Below are positions 45,490 to 56,097 of a stretch of DNA of 64,000 nucleotides, in pieces. The stretch lies in the NCBI GenBank assembly GCA_028386065.3, contig JAKUCV010001072.1:4140-68139 (forward strand), given 5' to 3'. The stretch's first letter is position 1. The number at the start of each line of letters is the position of its first letter. The DNA is from Turnera subulata (Eukaryota > Streptophyta > Magnoliopsida > Malpighiales > Passifloraceae). The notes below the pieces were generated by a model that had not been told where the DNA came from, searched no databases, and saw only the letters and a list, made by a program, of their open reading frames with translations. The position numbers and the translations under genes are program-made.

Positions 45490-45654
45490 CGTCAGCATAA
45501 GCACTGCTATACTAGGGAGCCATACCAAAGACCTGACATGGGGCATGTAGTGAATGTACTATCGTCTTTGGTAGAGCTCTGGACACTAACCGGCCAAAAT
45601 TCTCAAGTCATATATGGTATTGATCTTGAAATGTCATTGCTACCTAGTTAATTT
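45490..45654 (+). pseudogene. TMK-type receptor kinase C-terminal fragment
   Basis: The frame encodes [40 protein letters not shown] and [11 protein letters not shown], then a stop. In plant TMK leucine-rich receptor kinases the end of the kinase domain reads [17 protein letters not shown], then LVE-W and [11 protein letters not shown]. No further kinase exons were seen upstream and the tail after LEMSL is lost, so this is an isolated fragment, possibly an exon moved by a transposon. Confidence 0.7.
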
Positions 45655-46599
45655 ATTCCCAATTATCTATCTCCCACGCTGGCCAGATAATGATCTACTA
45701 ATTATTGTCTAATACTTCTCATTCTAATTTTCGCCTTTCATGCATTTACAGAGTGGTGAAGAAAATCAGTTTGCTTAGAAAAATATTTTTGTTCAGCAAT
45801 CAGCCTTGGTGAAGACCATGTAGCTTTCAAACGTCTGGATTTCCCTGCTTTGAAACTCAGTGTTGCTGGTGGACGTCCATTTTCATGCGGCGCTGCCTCA
45901 ACTTTTATCAATTGCTTGGATGTTTTTTAGTTTAATGAGTTTCTGTATGAAAACTTATGATAATATGAACTAATTTTTAGTCGTCATGATACATGCATGT
46001 GCATCATATGCTTGATTTTGTCTTGTAAGGTTTTATTCTCAGGCATCTTAATCGAAACTAATTTAGTTGTTCACCCATCTCATGGATCCTCTTGCTTTTT
46101 CCTATTTAATCTTTCTTTGTTCCTACCACTTCAAAAGCTGATCCCTGGTATTATTGTATTTAACGTAAACATCAATACATACATACATACATTGAGCTGA
46201 ACATAAACATCAATATATAAGCAAGTAAACTTTTTAAGCTATGTAGACCAAGCATGGAGGTTCATTCTTTGACCTTTTTTCTCTCTTTTTTTGATTCTTT
46301 GATGTGCTTGATCTTGTTGTTGCCATTGCTGCAGCTAAGTACATTGTAATATTCTTTTAGATATGGTGTCCAAAACATGGATGAAAGTGCCAATAGGTTA
46401 TATCATGCTGCTGTGGGAAGTCTAGAAGAGCACCTAGTTATATTTCTTGCACATAATGGACCCAAAGGTGTATAAATTGGGTGACATTTTCTTGTGGATT
46501 CTTTTATTCAGCCTCTTCCTTTGGAATACTTGTTTAGTGGAAGGTATTGAAAAGATTTTATAAGGACAAAGTGTATCTATTAAATATCCAGATGGTTGT
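45655..46599. other. Intergenic, no gene seen
   Basis: AT-rich, with no recognisable reading frame. A CATA tetranucleotide run is at 46175-46193. The right part may already be decayed Copia sequence. Confidence 0.4.
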
Positions 46600-48005
46600 G
46601 AGGTCAAAAGAAAGATATATTTAGACCTCGGGGAGATAATGAAGAAAATCTTAGTTCGGAAGTACCACATCTCAGTGCTATTGGAGCTTTAAATGTATCT
46701 TGCTAGTAATACAAGACCTAATATCTTTTGCTGTCAGTTTATTAGCAAGATATAGTTTTTCCGCAGTTGTAGACATTGAAATGGGATAAAACATATTTTC
46801 TTATATCTTCGGGTACAATGGACATGAGATTATTTTATTCATATGGGTGGAAACCTGATTTAATTGTTTATGTGGATGGATGTTATTTATCTGATCCATA
46901 TAAGGCTCTGTCGCAAACATGTTACTTGATTACGTATGGAGGAACTGGAATATCATGGCGATCCACAAAGCAAAGTATTGTTGCCACTTCCTTAAATAAT
47001 GTAGAAATTGTGGCCATACATGAAGCCAGTTAAAAAAATGGTTGGGTATGATTGATAACGCAATATATTCAAAATTTATATAGATTAGGTAGTACAAAAG
47101 ATGTTCCAACAATGATTTATGAAGATAATGCTGCCTGCATTACCTAATTGAAGGAAGGATACATCAAAGACGATAGGACAAAGCATATACGACCAAAGTT
47201 CTTTTTCACTCACGATTTTCAGAAGAAATGTGTTATGTGTGTTTAACAGATTTGTTCAAGTGACAAGCTAGCAGATTTATTTACGAAACCACTTCCTTCA
47301 TCGACTTTTGAAAAGTTGATAAAGAAGATTGATTTATGTCGATCTCGAGATATCAAGAGATGCCAAAATGAGGATGAGTAGTATGCGTAGTGCACTTTTT
47401 TTTTTCCTTTACCAAGTTTTTAACCCACAGGGTTCTTCATGGTAAGGTTTTTAGCGAGGTAGTTCTTCTTAAGCGTTTTCTATCCAAAGTACAATGACAT
47501 TCATGGGGGAGTGTTATAAATATATATGTGAATGCCATTGTTACCTTCTATAAAATTAATTTTTACCATACTCGAATTTACATTCAGTAAATATTTTACC
47601 TCTATATCTAACATCCACTTGGTTTCATCTCATTGGCTATTTACCTTCCATATTTTGTCTTAACCTTAATATCATCTTCTTTTAACTAATATCTATTTGA
47701 TTTTATTCCTTTAAATTAATCATACTTATCTATTTTTTTCCCTCACTTTCAGCTATAAATATGTATCAATTCCTTCATATTTCTATCTTAGCATCCTACC
47801 ATAAACTACACATTTCTTCCCATTCTTACAAACCTGTCTTCTCAAGCTTCCTCCATCTTAATTTAATTATCTTTCATTATCAATATTATTATCAAAATTA
47901 TATTACTACTTTCAAAATTATATTTTTACCATCAAACTTTGTATTATTACCATCTATATTTCACCCACAAGAAGTACTTTTTAATTTTGTTGGTCCTTTA
48001 ATACA
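46600..48005 (+). mobile_element. Decayed Copia element, RT end, RNase H and 3' LTR
   Basis: Read in shifting frames, this gives FRPRGDNEENLSSEVPHLSA, a FAVSLLARYS segment, VYVDGCYLSDPYKALSQTCY, GISWRSTKQSIVATS and VEIVAIHEAS, then the DLFTKPLPS-type RNase H end near 47275-47300. This is the C-terminal third of a Copia polyprotein. A polypurine tract ATGGGGGAG directly precedes TGTTATAAATATATATG (47512), the start of a 3' LTR. A TATA-like CTATAAATATG lies at 47754. The LTR end near 48005 is a guess. The 5' part of the element is missing and at least four frame breaks are present. Confidence 0.75.
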
Positions 48006-48841
48006 ATGGAATATATCCACTGCGGCACTAAGAACCAGGCCTAAAGTCGAAGCCGAAAAGGAACCAGGCCTAAAGTCGAAGACCAAAAGAAAAAGCCCAG
48101 AAAACTCGTCTTACCTGCTATCCAATTCAAACTTGACCGTTGACAACCCCACGCGACATGTGACAAAATTCAAGCGATAATAATATCCCAAAGTCACTTT
48201 GAACAGGCATGATGTAAATCACATTTCCTAAGTCTAAATCTATTGATCATCTCTATTTTCCTCTTTAAATCACATGGCAATATCAATAAACTAGCGCTGG
48301 GAATTCCTGATTGTGTCAGTCCTCAATTCCATCAAAAACCTTTCCCAAAAGGATTGGAGTCGTCCTCATTCCCGTCAAAAAATGTTTTCGCAAAAGATTG
48401 GAGGCGACGGATGCGAGAAATACCAATAGTTAATTTGACTTCAATTTCTATTATTAAATTTTTTATTTCTTTTCATAAAATGATCAATATTATTCTACAG
48501 ACATGGAACATTATTCACATAAATTAGGAAATATATTTTTTAAGTGCTAAAATATATACTTTGAATTTTTTTTTCTCCTTTACTTTCTTTGCCAGCCCTT
48601 TTCTTTGTTTCACGGTTAAAAGTTGCAACCAGGATATGGTAGTTTAGACATACATAGTAAGACTACGATTGGGTCATTTGGAGGTGTCATAAAGCAACGT
48701 GGTCGTATGCCACTTGGAGGAACATTGGTAATTTCTTTCTGTAACTAAGAAAAATAAAGAATAATAAACAATTCCACTTGAAAATTTAATAAAATACTAT
48801 TTGAATTTTACCGATTTCTAATGTTTATCTCACCCAGAAGC
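48006..48841. other. Intergenic; short direct repeat, no gene assigned
   Basis: AACCAGGCCTAAAGTCGAAG occurs twice, at 48031 and 48061. The stretch 48640-48735 is open and could encode KTTIGSFGG and KQRGRMPLGGTL before a possible GTAATT donor, but no gene could be recognised. Confidence 0.4.
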
Positions 48842-49044
48842 TGATAAGAGCTAATGATTATCTCATTGTTATCTCATTGTATCAGATCATGTTGTTATCA
48901 CTATATCAGTATTATCCCTAGTATAGCTAGACTTAGCAGAATATGTAGTTGTCTGTATATAGAACTCTTTGTAATGTTGAACAGCTCAATGATAAATACA
49001 CAGGGATGGCCATACTACAGGCATCCGAGAATACTATTCTTTCA
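48842..49044 (+). repeat. 5' LTR of the Copia element
   Basis: 203 bases, TGATAAGAGC to TTCTTTCA. It carries the promoter region in Copia elements; GTATATAGAAC at 48954-48964 is TATA-like. Confidence 0.95.
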
Positions 49045-49059
49045 TGGTAGCGGAGCGGG
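49045..49059 (+). promoter_or_regulatory. Primer-binding site of the Copia element
   Basis: TGGTAGCGGAGCGGG starts at the base after the 5' LTR. It resembles the initiator-Met tRNA 3' complement (TGGTATCAGAGC) at 10 of the first 12 positions, so a Met-type tRNA primer is likely. Confidence 0.75.
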
Positions 49060-49097
49060 TTAAAATCTCACAAGCCTGATTATTTTCTCTTTTCACC

Positions 49098-52000
49098 ATG
49101 TCCACAGAATCTTCCTCTTCATCTTCTACTACNNNNNNNNNNNNNNNNNNNNNNNNNNNNNNNNNNNNNNNNNNNNNNNNNNNNNNNNNNNNNNNNNNNN
49201 NNNNNNNNNNNNNNNNNNNNNNNNNNNNNNNNNNNNNNNNNNNNNNNNNNNNNNNNNNNNNNNNNNNNNNNNNNNNNNNNNNNNNNNNNNNNNNNNNNNN
49301 NNNNNNNNNNNNNNNNNNNNNNNNNNNNNNNNNNNNNNNNNNNNNNNNNNNNNNNNNNNNNNNNNNNNNNNNNNNNNNNNNNNNNNNNNNNNNNNNNNNN
49401 NNNNNNNNNNNNNNNNNNNNNNNNNNNNNNNNNNNNNNNNNNNNNNNNNNNNNNNNNNNNNNNNNNNNNNNNNNNNNNTGATGTTTTGGTTGTGCCTCAC
49501 TTAACTAAGAATTTGATTTCTGTCAAACAGTTTTCCAAGGATAATTTGTGTTCTTTGGATTTTGATTTTTCTGGTTTTTCTGTGAAGGATTGTCAAGCCT
49601 TGAACCCCCAGCTGCGTTGCAGTGATTCGGGTCCTTTATACTCATTCTCTGCAACTGATTCATCTGCTTCCTTTGCTCCTCTTGCTCTGGTGACGTCTCG
49701 GGCCCCTCCTGTTTTGTGGCACCGGCGACTATGTCATCCTGGTTTTCCCGTTATGCAGGCAGTATACAAACAACATTCCCATTTGTTTTCTTCCAATAAG
49801 TTAGCTGGTTTTTGTCATGAATGTCAATTGGGCAAACACACTCTCTTGCCTTATTTGTCTTCTACGACACCTAGTCCTGGACTTTTTCATGTGGTTCATA
49901 GTGATGTATGGACATCTCCTGTCTCTTCTTTCACGGGTTTTAAGTATTATGTTTTATTTATTGATGAATTTTCTAAGTTTTGTTGGGTTTATCCTCTTCG
50001 CCATAAGTCTGATGTTTTTGATTGTTTTCAACTCTTTCATACATTAATTCAGAATCAATTTTCTACTACCATTCGTGCTTTACAAAGTGATGGTGGTGGT
50101 GAGTATTGTAATACTCGTTTTGATGCTTATCTAGCTAAACATGGGATTGTGCGCCGTATTTCTTGTCCGTATAGCCATCAACAGAATGGCATGGCTGAGC
50201 GTGTTTATCGCACTTTGTTGAATGCTGTCCGTACTATGTTGTTCCAAGCCCATTTACCTTCTACTTTTTGGGTTGAGGCCTTACAATATGCTGTGTATGT
50301 TCATAATCGCTTACCTACTGTTGCGTTGCACTGGTCCACTCCAATCCAGTATTTAACTGGCTTACCTCCTTCTTATACTGACTTGCGTGTGTTTGGTTGC
50401 GCATGCTACCCTCACAACACCAATCCACAGTCTCATAAGCTAGATTCTCGCTCTTCCATACATATCTTTCTTGGTGTTTCTCATCAGCATCGTGGTTTCC
50501 GTTGTCTCAATCCTATCACTAATCGTGTTTTTATTTCCCGCAACGTAGTGTTTAATGAAGAAGTTTTTCCTTATCCAACCTCACGGCAGACAGAGTCCAG
50601 CATCACCTCTTCTTCTTCTTCTTTTCTTCCAGAGTCTGTTCTTACTCTTCCCACTTCTTCTATTCCTTCTCCTATTTCCAATCAAACTCTTCCACTCTCT
50701 TCTTCTAATCCCGAATCTACTTCCCCATCCCCTATCGCTTTGGTGGATACTCCACTGTCTTCAACGCCTACAAACTCGCCTTCTCCCCACCCACATATAA
50801 TTGCTTCGCCTCCACAACCTCCAACCTCGACTTTTCCCCATCCAACTACACACTCTTCGCCTGCACCTCCTTCTCCACTGCCTCGTGCAAAAGCAACCTA
50901 TCCCACGCACCCTATGACTACTCGTGCCCGGGCTGGGATTACAAAGCCAAAAACCAAAACTTCTTTGCTTTCCGTTTCAACTTCTCAAGATCCCGGCCCA
51001 GATCCAACAACCTATAAACAGGCTTGTGTTGATTCCAACTGGCTCCGTGCTATGTCTGATGAGTATCAGGCGCTTGTTCGCAATAATACATGGACTTTGG
51101 TCCCGCTTCCCTCTTCCGCTGTGAATGTAATTGGTTCCAAGTGGGTTTATCGCCGCAAATACCATTCTGATGGCTCCTTGGAACGGTATAAGGCGCGCTT
51201 AGTTGCACAGGGCTATGCGCAGAAGGCTGGTGAGGATTTTGGTGAGACGTTCAGTCCCGTGGTCAAGCCCGCGACCATTCGTACTGTTTTAGCTATGGCA
51301 GTTTCCCGACAATGGCCTCTTCGACAGTTAGATGTCAAGAACGCCTTTCTGAATGGTTCTATCCAAGAGACTGTTTATATGCGACAGCCTGCAGGTTTTG
51401 TTGATCCCCAGCATCCTTCTTATGTGTGTAAGCTCAATCGAGCTCTTTATGGGCTTAAGCAGGCACCTCGTGCCTGGTATCAGAGATTTGCTAATTTTCT
51501 AGTTTCCAAAGGGTTTTCTGTTAGCAGGTCTGATGCCTCAATGTTTACTCTTAGCACATCAAGAGGCATGGCTGTTTTACTTCTCTATGTGGATGACATT
51601 ATTCTTACCGCTTCTACTTCTTCTCTTCTCAACGATTTGTTAACGGTGTTACAGCAGGAGTTTGCTATGACTGATCTCGGTGACTTGAATTATTTTCTTG
51701 GTGTTCAAGTTCTCCGATCATCTGCTGGTTTGTTTCTTCACCAAACCAAATATCTTAATGACATCTTGGCTCGTTCTGGGTTGACAGCTGCAAAATCGGT
51801 TGCTACTCCTCTTCCACCTCACAAAACTTTTTCGGTTAATGACGGTGTATTGCTGGGTTCTGAGGAGCAGCATCGGTATCGTAGTGTTGTGGGGGCACTT
51901 CAATACTTAACTTTCACTCGCCCTGATATTTCGTTTGCTGTGAATACAGCTTGTCAGTATATGCACTCTCCCACGGATGTTCACTGGAAAGCTGTCAAAC

Positions 52001-52569
52001 GCATATTGCGCTATTTGCAAGGTACTCTTGATTTGGGAATTTTGATTCGTCCTTCTACACTTGATTCTCTTGTGGCTTTTAGTGATGCGGATTGGGCTGG
52101 TTGCTTGGATACTCGTCGCTCTACTACTGGTTATTGCGTTTTTCTTGGTGACAATCTCATCTCCTGGTCTGCCAAGAAACAACATACGGTCTCTCGAAGC
52201 AGTGCGGAATCTGAATACCGAGCATTGGCTAGCACTGTTGCTGAGATTTGTTGGCTTCGGTCTCTACTTCGGGAATTATTCATCTCTCCTTCCTTGCCTG
52301 TTCCTTTGCATTGTGACAATCTCTCTGCCACTTACCTTGCTACGAATCCGGTCCAGCATCAGCGTACCAAGCATTTGGAGATTGATCTCCATTTTGTTCG
52401 TGAGCGTGTTCTTAGTGGTGATGTTGCTGTTCACCATGTTTCTGCCTCAGAACAGGTAGCTGATATTTTTACAAAATCATTGGGTTCCTCTGCATTCCAG
52501 GCTTTGAGGACCAATTTGAGTCTTACCTCTGCCAGGACGCTCAAATTGACAGGGGCTGATAAGAGCTAA
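49098..52569 (+). CDS. Copia gag-pol polyprotein (gap over gag/protease)
   Basis: The frame opens MSTESSSSSST at 49098, is lost in Ns at 49133-49478, and is open from 49479 to the TAA at 52567-52569, which lies 13 bases inside the 3' LTR. After the gap come the end of protease (VVPHLTKNLISVKQFS), the HHCC integrase zinc finger (WHRRLCHPGF...CHECQLGKH, about 49717-49840), the integrase core (HSDVWTSP, FIDEFSKFCW, LQSDGGGEY and NGMAERVYRTL), and a Ser/Pro-rich linker. Reverse transcriptase follows (NTWTLVPLP, SKWVYRRKYHSDGSLERYKA, LDVKNAFLNG, LLYVDDIILTAS at about 51582-51617). RNase H follows (AFSDADWAGCLDTRRSTTGY, SSAESEYRAL, HLEIDLHFVRE, ADIFTKSLG). No stop or frameshift is seen in the sequenced part, so the element may be functional if the gap holds an intact gag. 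Confidence 0.93.
49133..49478. other. Assembly gap (346 Ns)
   Basis: The gap falls between the gag start and the end of protease. Copia elements need roughly 1 kb or more there, so the N count probably does not reflect true distance. Confidence 0.95.
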
Positions 52570-52759
52570 TGATTATCTCATTGTTATCTCATTGTATCAG
52601 ATCATGTTGTTATCACTATATCAGTATTATCCCTAGTATAGCTAGACTTAGCAGAATATGTAGTTGTCTGTATATAGAACTCTTTGTAATGTTGAACAGC
52701 TCAATGATAAATACACAGGGATGGCCATACTACAGGCATCCGAGAATACTATTCTTTCA
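52557..52759 (+). repeat. 3' LTR of the Copia element
   Basis: 203 bases, same sequence as the 5' LTR by eye. The preceding GACAGGGGC is the polypurine tract. Confidence 0.95.
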
Positions 52760-52764
52760 GAAGC

Positions 52765-54479
52765 AACTAAAGTTTTTCGCGGTCATGGATGGATATCGAT
52801 GTGGACAACAATTTTGTCTTACAAAAGGGTTGATTATGATATATAATTTTTTTTGAGTCATTTGTTTCACCTGTGAACTTGCCATCAAGTTGCTTAATAG
52901 TGAATATTGTGAGTTATTTTTTATTTCTTTCACATGACTTGATTTCTGGCGTGGATGGTTCATGTTGTAGTCTGTGGCACTAATAATGGCTGTCTGTTGG
53001 TGAGGATGGTTTGTTCAATACCACACTGTCATTGTATGGTTACTTGTATGTGAAGATGGGTAGGTTCAACAAACACATTTTGCACTATGCCCATCACCCC
53101 CACACAGATTATCCACAAACTTTCTGGTTTTCCATCCGGTATCTGGAATTTTGCCCCAACTAATTCGATCGACCTGCGTGGCGCGCCTAGATATGGTGGG
53201 TGGGTCTCCGAACAATTTTGGCAAAAATAACAAGTTACATGCCGATAAGAAATGACTTGAAATTTGACTCAGGTCTCAGGGTGAGTCTACTTGTAGCCAA
53301 TTAACTATATACTACTCAGGAAGTTGGGTATCAAAGGGCGGCAATCATCAGCAACCTTGCTACTTGTTGAATTGGAGTTGCTCAGCTCTTAAATCTAAAC
53401 AACAGAGCTCAAAACTCATATACCTATGGGCTTGACTGCATTACTTCTCTCTTTTCCTGTTTTCATCTAGCCTTTGTTTTTTATCAAATAATATAAAATA
53501 AGTCGCTAGCTCCGACTTGTTTAAGATTTAAAATGAACTTAGGTATGCAGATCTCTACCATAATAGAGGAAGCTTAAATTGATCGTTGTCTTCGCCGATT
53601 GTACCAAAGCCTAATCAATCGCATGCACTTGTTCCTGGGATATGTACTATTGATCGACTACATTTTAATTTTTTTTTTATTACAAAAGAAAGAAGTAGAA
53701 TGAAAGCTAAGATTTTATTGCATCACCTAGCTTAGGGAGGTCCCAAACAATGTATACAAAGAGAAAACATCTCCAAAACAAGAAGGAATTCCAACGCGTG
53801 GAAGTTACAAATTAATCACTTCAAATAGAAAACTTAACGCGCGGTTAAATGACATAATTTCCCTTCACTTAGTCGATTTCAACGTTTATATCCCTCATCT
53901 TTTAATTTTGAAAATTTTATGTCTCCAATTGACCTGTTATAACACGTAGACCAATGGAAAGGTAACATGTATCTTGTGTTGTAAAATTATAGCTTGAGAC
54001 GTGTTAAAGAACACTGTCCTCAAGAGAATTTATTTTGTCTCTGCGAAATATTCCCAGGATATAACAAGCCATTCTGCTCGAATAGGCAAGACACCAGAAC
54101 ATTCTAATAGACATTAGGACATATCTTTTGGTAACATTGTACCACTTTATTTAAGACAAGACTTTCGGAGAATAATTTAATTTTTGAAAAATAAAGTTTC
54201 TTTTGAAATACTCTAATTTTTTTTAGCAATCCCCCACATATTTCAAAAAAAAAAATAAGAGACCAAAACTGATGATAACTTTGCTGGGTTAGATATACTT
54301 GAGATGTGATACATTTAACTCGGTGTCTATGCGACTATGAACCTGTCTAGACTGATAAAACTTGACAATACCGTGTCATTTTGCAACTAAGTTACTAAGA
54401 ACCAACAAGGACTATTGGCATTGACAGAGGCTTTATCAATCATATCACACCCCCACAATTCCTTGGCGTTATCGTTGCA
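52765..54479. other. Intergenic between Copia and pararetrovirus; no gene seen
   Basis: AT-rich DNA. Immediately after the Copia element, 52760-52846 is open and could read KVFRGHGWISMWTTIL, but it was not matched to any family. 54387-54479 is open in frame with the viral sequence but is not viral, so the virus/host junction is near 54480. Confidence 0.5.
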
Positions 54480-55876
54480 CAAGGGACGAGGAGGCTTTTG
54501 ATGTGGCTTGCATCGAGAGTAATGAGTCCTGGACTTCCTTATAGCTGGGATGACATAATCTTCATCAGAGTCATAAAAGTGATCTTCACAATCACAATCC
54601 GCTTCACATTGAGTAGAATCAGCGCCCCATATGAAGTGACCATTGATGTGAGAAACATAGACAGCAGATCCATCAGGCTGAAAGTAGGAAACTGGGATCT
54701 TCTTTTCCGTCTTTTCAGTACTAGGTCGGATCATACTGCAATGAAAAACCTCAGTAGAAGAAGAGGTTCCGGGTTTGAAAAAAATGGTTCTGACAGTTCC
54801 ATCTGATTGTCGTATGAAGGTAGAATCCGTAGTTTGGACCGGTTGAGTGTGCTGACGAAGATTTTCATAATTAGTTACCCAATCCAAAGGGATTAGCTTG
54901 GCCAATTGATCCTTGGAAATTTGTCTGGGTGGCTGAACAATAGTGGGTGTAGAACCCATGTCAGCATAGATGAAGACTGGATCAGAAGAAACTCCTTGAG
55001 AAGGTAGGTTGACAGCATGGTCTTGGAGTCTATACACCATCTGATGATGTAAAGTTGCAGTGATGGCATTTGCAACCTGTTCAGCTCCAATGATCTGAAC
55101 CTGAATCTTTAAGGCTATGCTCAGATGCGGATCATCCAGAGAAATATTAAAGTTGGGGAAGAAGGTAAGAACTAAACTTCCTGCATTCAGCGTTGTCAAA
55201 ATAGTGCCAATGACAGCATCCTCATATTTGACATATCTGGAATCAAGCAAAGATAGTCGAGCAGTGACCGGTAGGCCTTTTCTTCCATGGTATGAAAGAA
55301 CTAGCCGTATAGAACCAAGATGAAGATGAGAATAATGTTTTGCTTTCCACTGGGATATGAACTCTTGAGGAATCTCAAGAGTAACATATTGCTCAGCAGT
55401 TGAAGAACTCAACGTGCACTGAGAAAGTCTTGATGACTGAACATATTCTTTGATTGCTGGTCTTCTGGTGGAAATCAAGGTTCTAATGGATCGTGAAAGT
55501 GACCCTTTTTTGAATATTGTGTATGGATTAACCAGNCTTTCCACTGGGATATGAACTCTTGAGGAATCTCAAGAGTAACATATTGCTCAGCAGTTGAAGA
55601 ACTCAACGTGCACTGAGAAAGTCTTGATGACTGAACATATTCTTTGATTGCTGGTCTTCTGGTGGAAATCAAGGTTCTAATGGATCGTGAAAGTGACCCT
55701 TTTTTGAATATTGTGTATGGATTAACCAGAGGGAGAAGAGAGTCCTCAACTCTAGCTTCTTCTGGAATATGGGTAATTTCTACTAGGTGGTCTATTTTAT
55801 TAGTAAGGGAAGTTCGCGCAGAGTCTGGTATAGTAATAGAAGAGGTTATAGTGTTTGGTGGTGGAGTAGTAGTCAT
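54480..55876 (-). pseudogene. Pararetrovirus movement-protein region, unit C
   Basis: It begins at ATG 55876 (MTTTPPPNTITSSITIPDSA) and follows unit B closely through the 30K-type movement-protein core (FPNFNISLDDPHLSIALKI, about 55090-55155) to a Lys/His/Pro-rich segment. Viral similarity ends at about 54480. Unlike unit B it lacks the single-base loss near the start. A 193-base direct duplication around a single N (55536) shifts the frame and is probably an assembly artefact. The rest of the polyprotein is absent. Confidence 0.85.
55343..55729. repeat. 193-base direct repeat flanking a single N
   Basis: 55343-55535 and 55537-55729 have the same sequence, CTTTCCACTGGG to GGATTAACCAG, separated by one N at 55536. 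Unit B has the segment once. One N plus an exact repeat is what an unmerged contig overlap looks like. Confidence 0.9.
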
Positions 55877-56057
55877 GGTTGAGAATTTTGGTTTTCTACT
55901 AGCTCAAAGCATCAGACGATGAACCTAGTTAACAATCTTCTTTGTATAGGTACGTGGCGTTGTACACAAGCTCTGCCTACCCAACCAGAAGGGGATCGAC
56001 AAGGTATGAGTTTCCAGCCGATATACCTATATGGGTACTCTCCCCATGTAGCCGTAT

Positions 56058-56070
56058 GGCTCCGCTACCA
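56058..56070 (-). promoter_or_regulatory. Pararetrovirus primer-binding site, unit C
   Basis: TGGTAGCGGAGCC on the minus strand at the start of the unit C leader, same as in unit B. Confidence 0.6.
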
Positions 56071-56097
56071 CACAAGGGACGAGGAGGCTTTTGATGT
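56071..56097. other. 27-base filler at the unit B/unit C junction
   Basis: The join between RNase H of unit B and the leader of unit C contains 27 bases that are neither. They are identical to bases at the outer left end of unit C (about 54483-54509), most of which is movement-protein sequence. Such copied filler is typical of template switching during end joining. Confidence 0.7.

Larger units (their letters stand above)
48842..52759 (+). mobile_element. Young Copia LTR retrotransposon, essentially complete apart from an assembly gap
   Basis: The target duplication GAAGC is perfect (48837-48841 and 52760-52764). The two 203-base LTRs appear identical by eye. The primer-binding site follows the 5' LTR without a spacer and a polypurine tract precedes the 3' LTR. 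The pol frame is open over more than 1000 codons. These features mark a recent insertion. Short LTRs and a His-Pro-Met-Thr-Thr-Arg segment before RT suggest the Ale/Retrofit group. A run of 346 Ns replaces gag and the start of protease. Confidence 0.95.

Noticed and set aside
48640..48735. Possible exon encoding KTTIGSFGG and KQRGRMPLGGTL, perhaps disrupted by the Copia insertion
   Set aside because: Attractive, with open sequence resuming after the Copia at 52760, but no family could be named and splice sites are not convincing.
49098..49500. Open frames spanning the N run
   Set aside because: They exist only because Ns do not encode stops.
54498..55323. Plus-strand frames in the viral array, duplicated at 59942-60767
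   Set aside because: Antisense shadows of the movement-protein coding region, repeated because the units are repeated.
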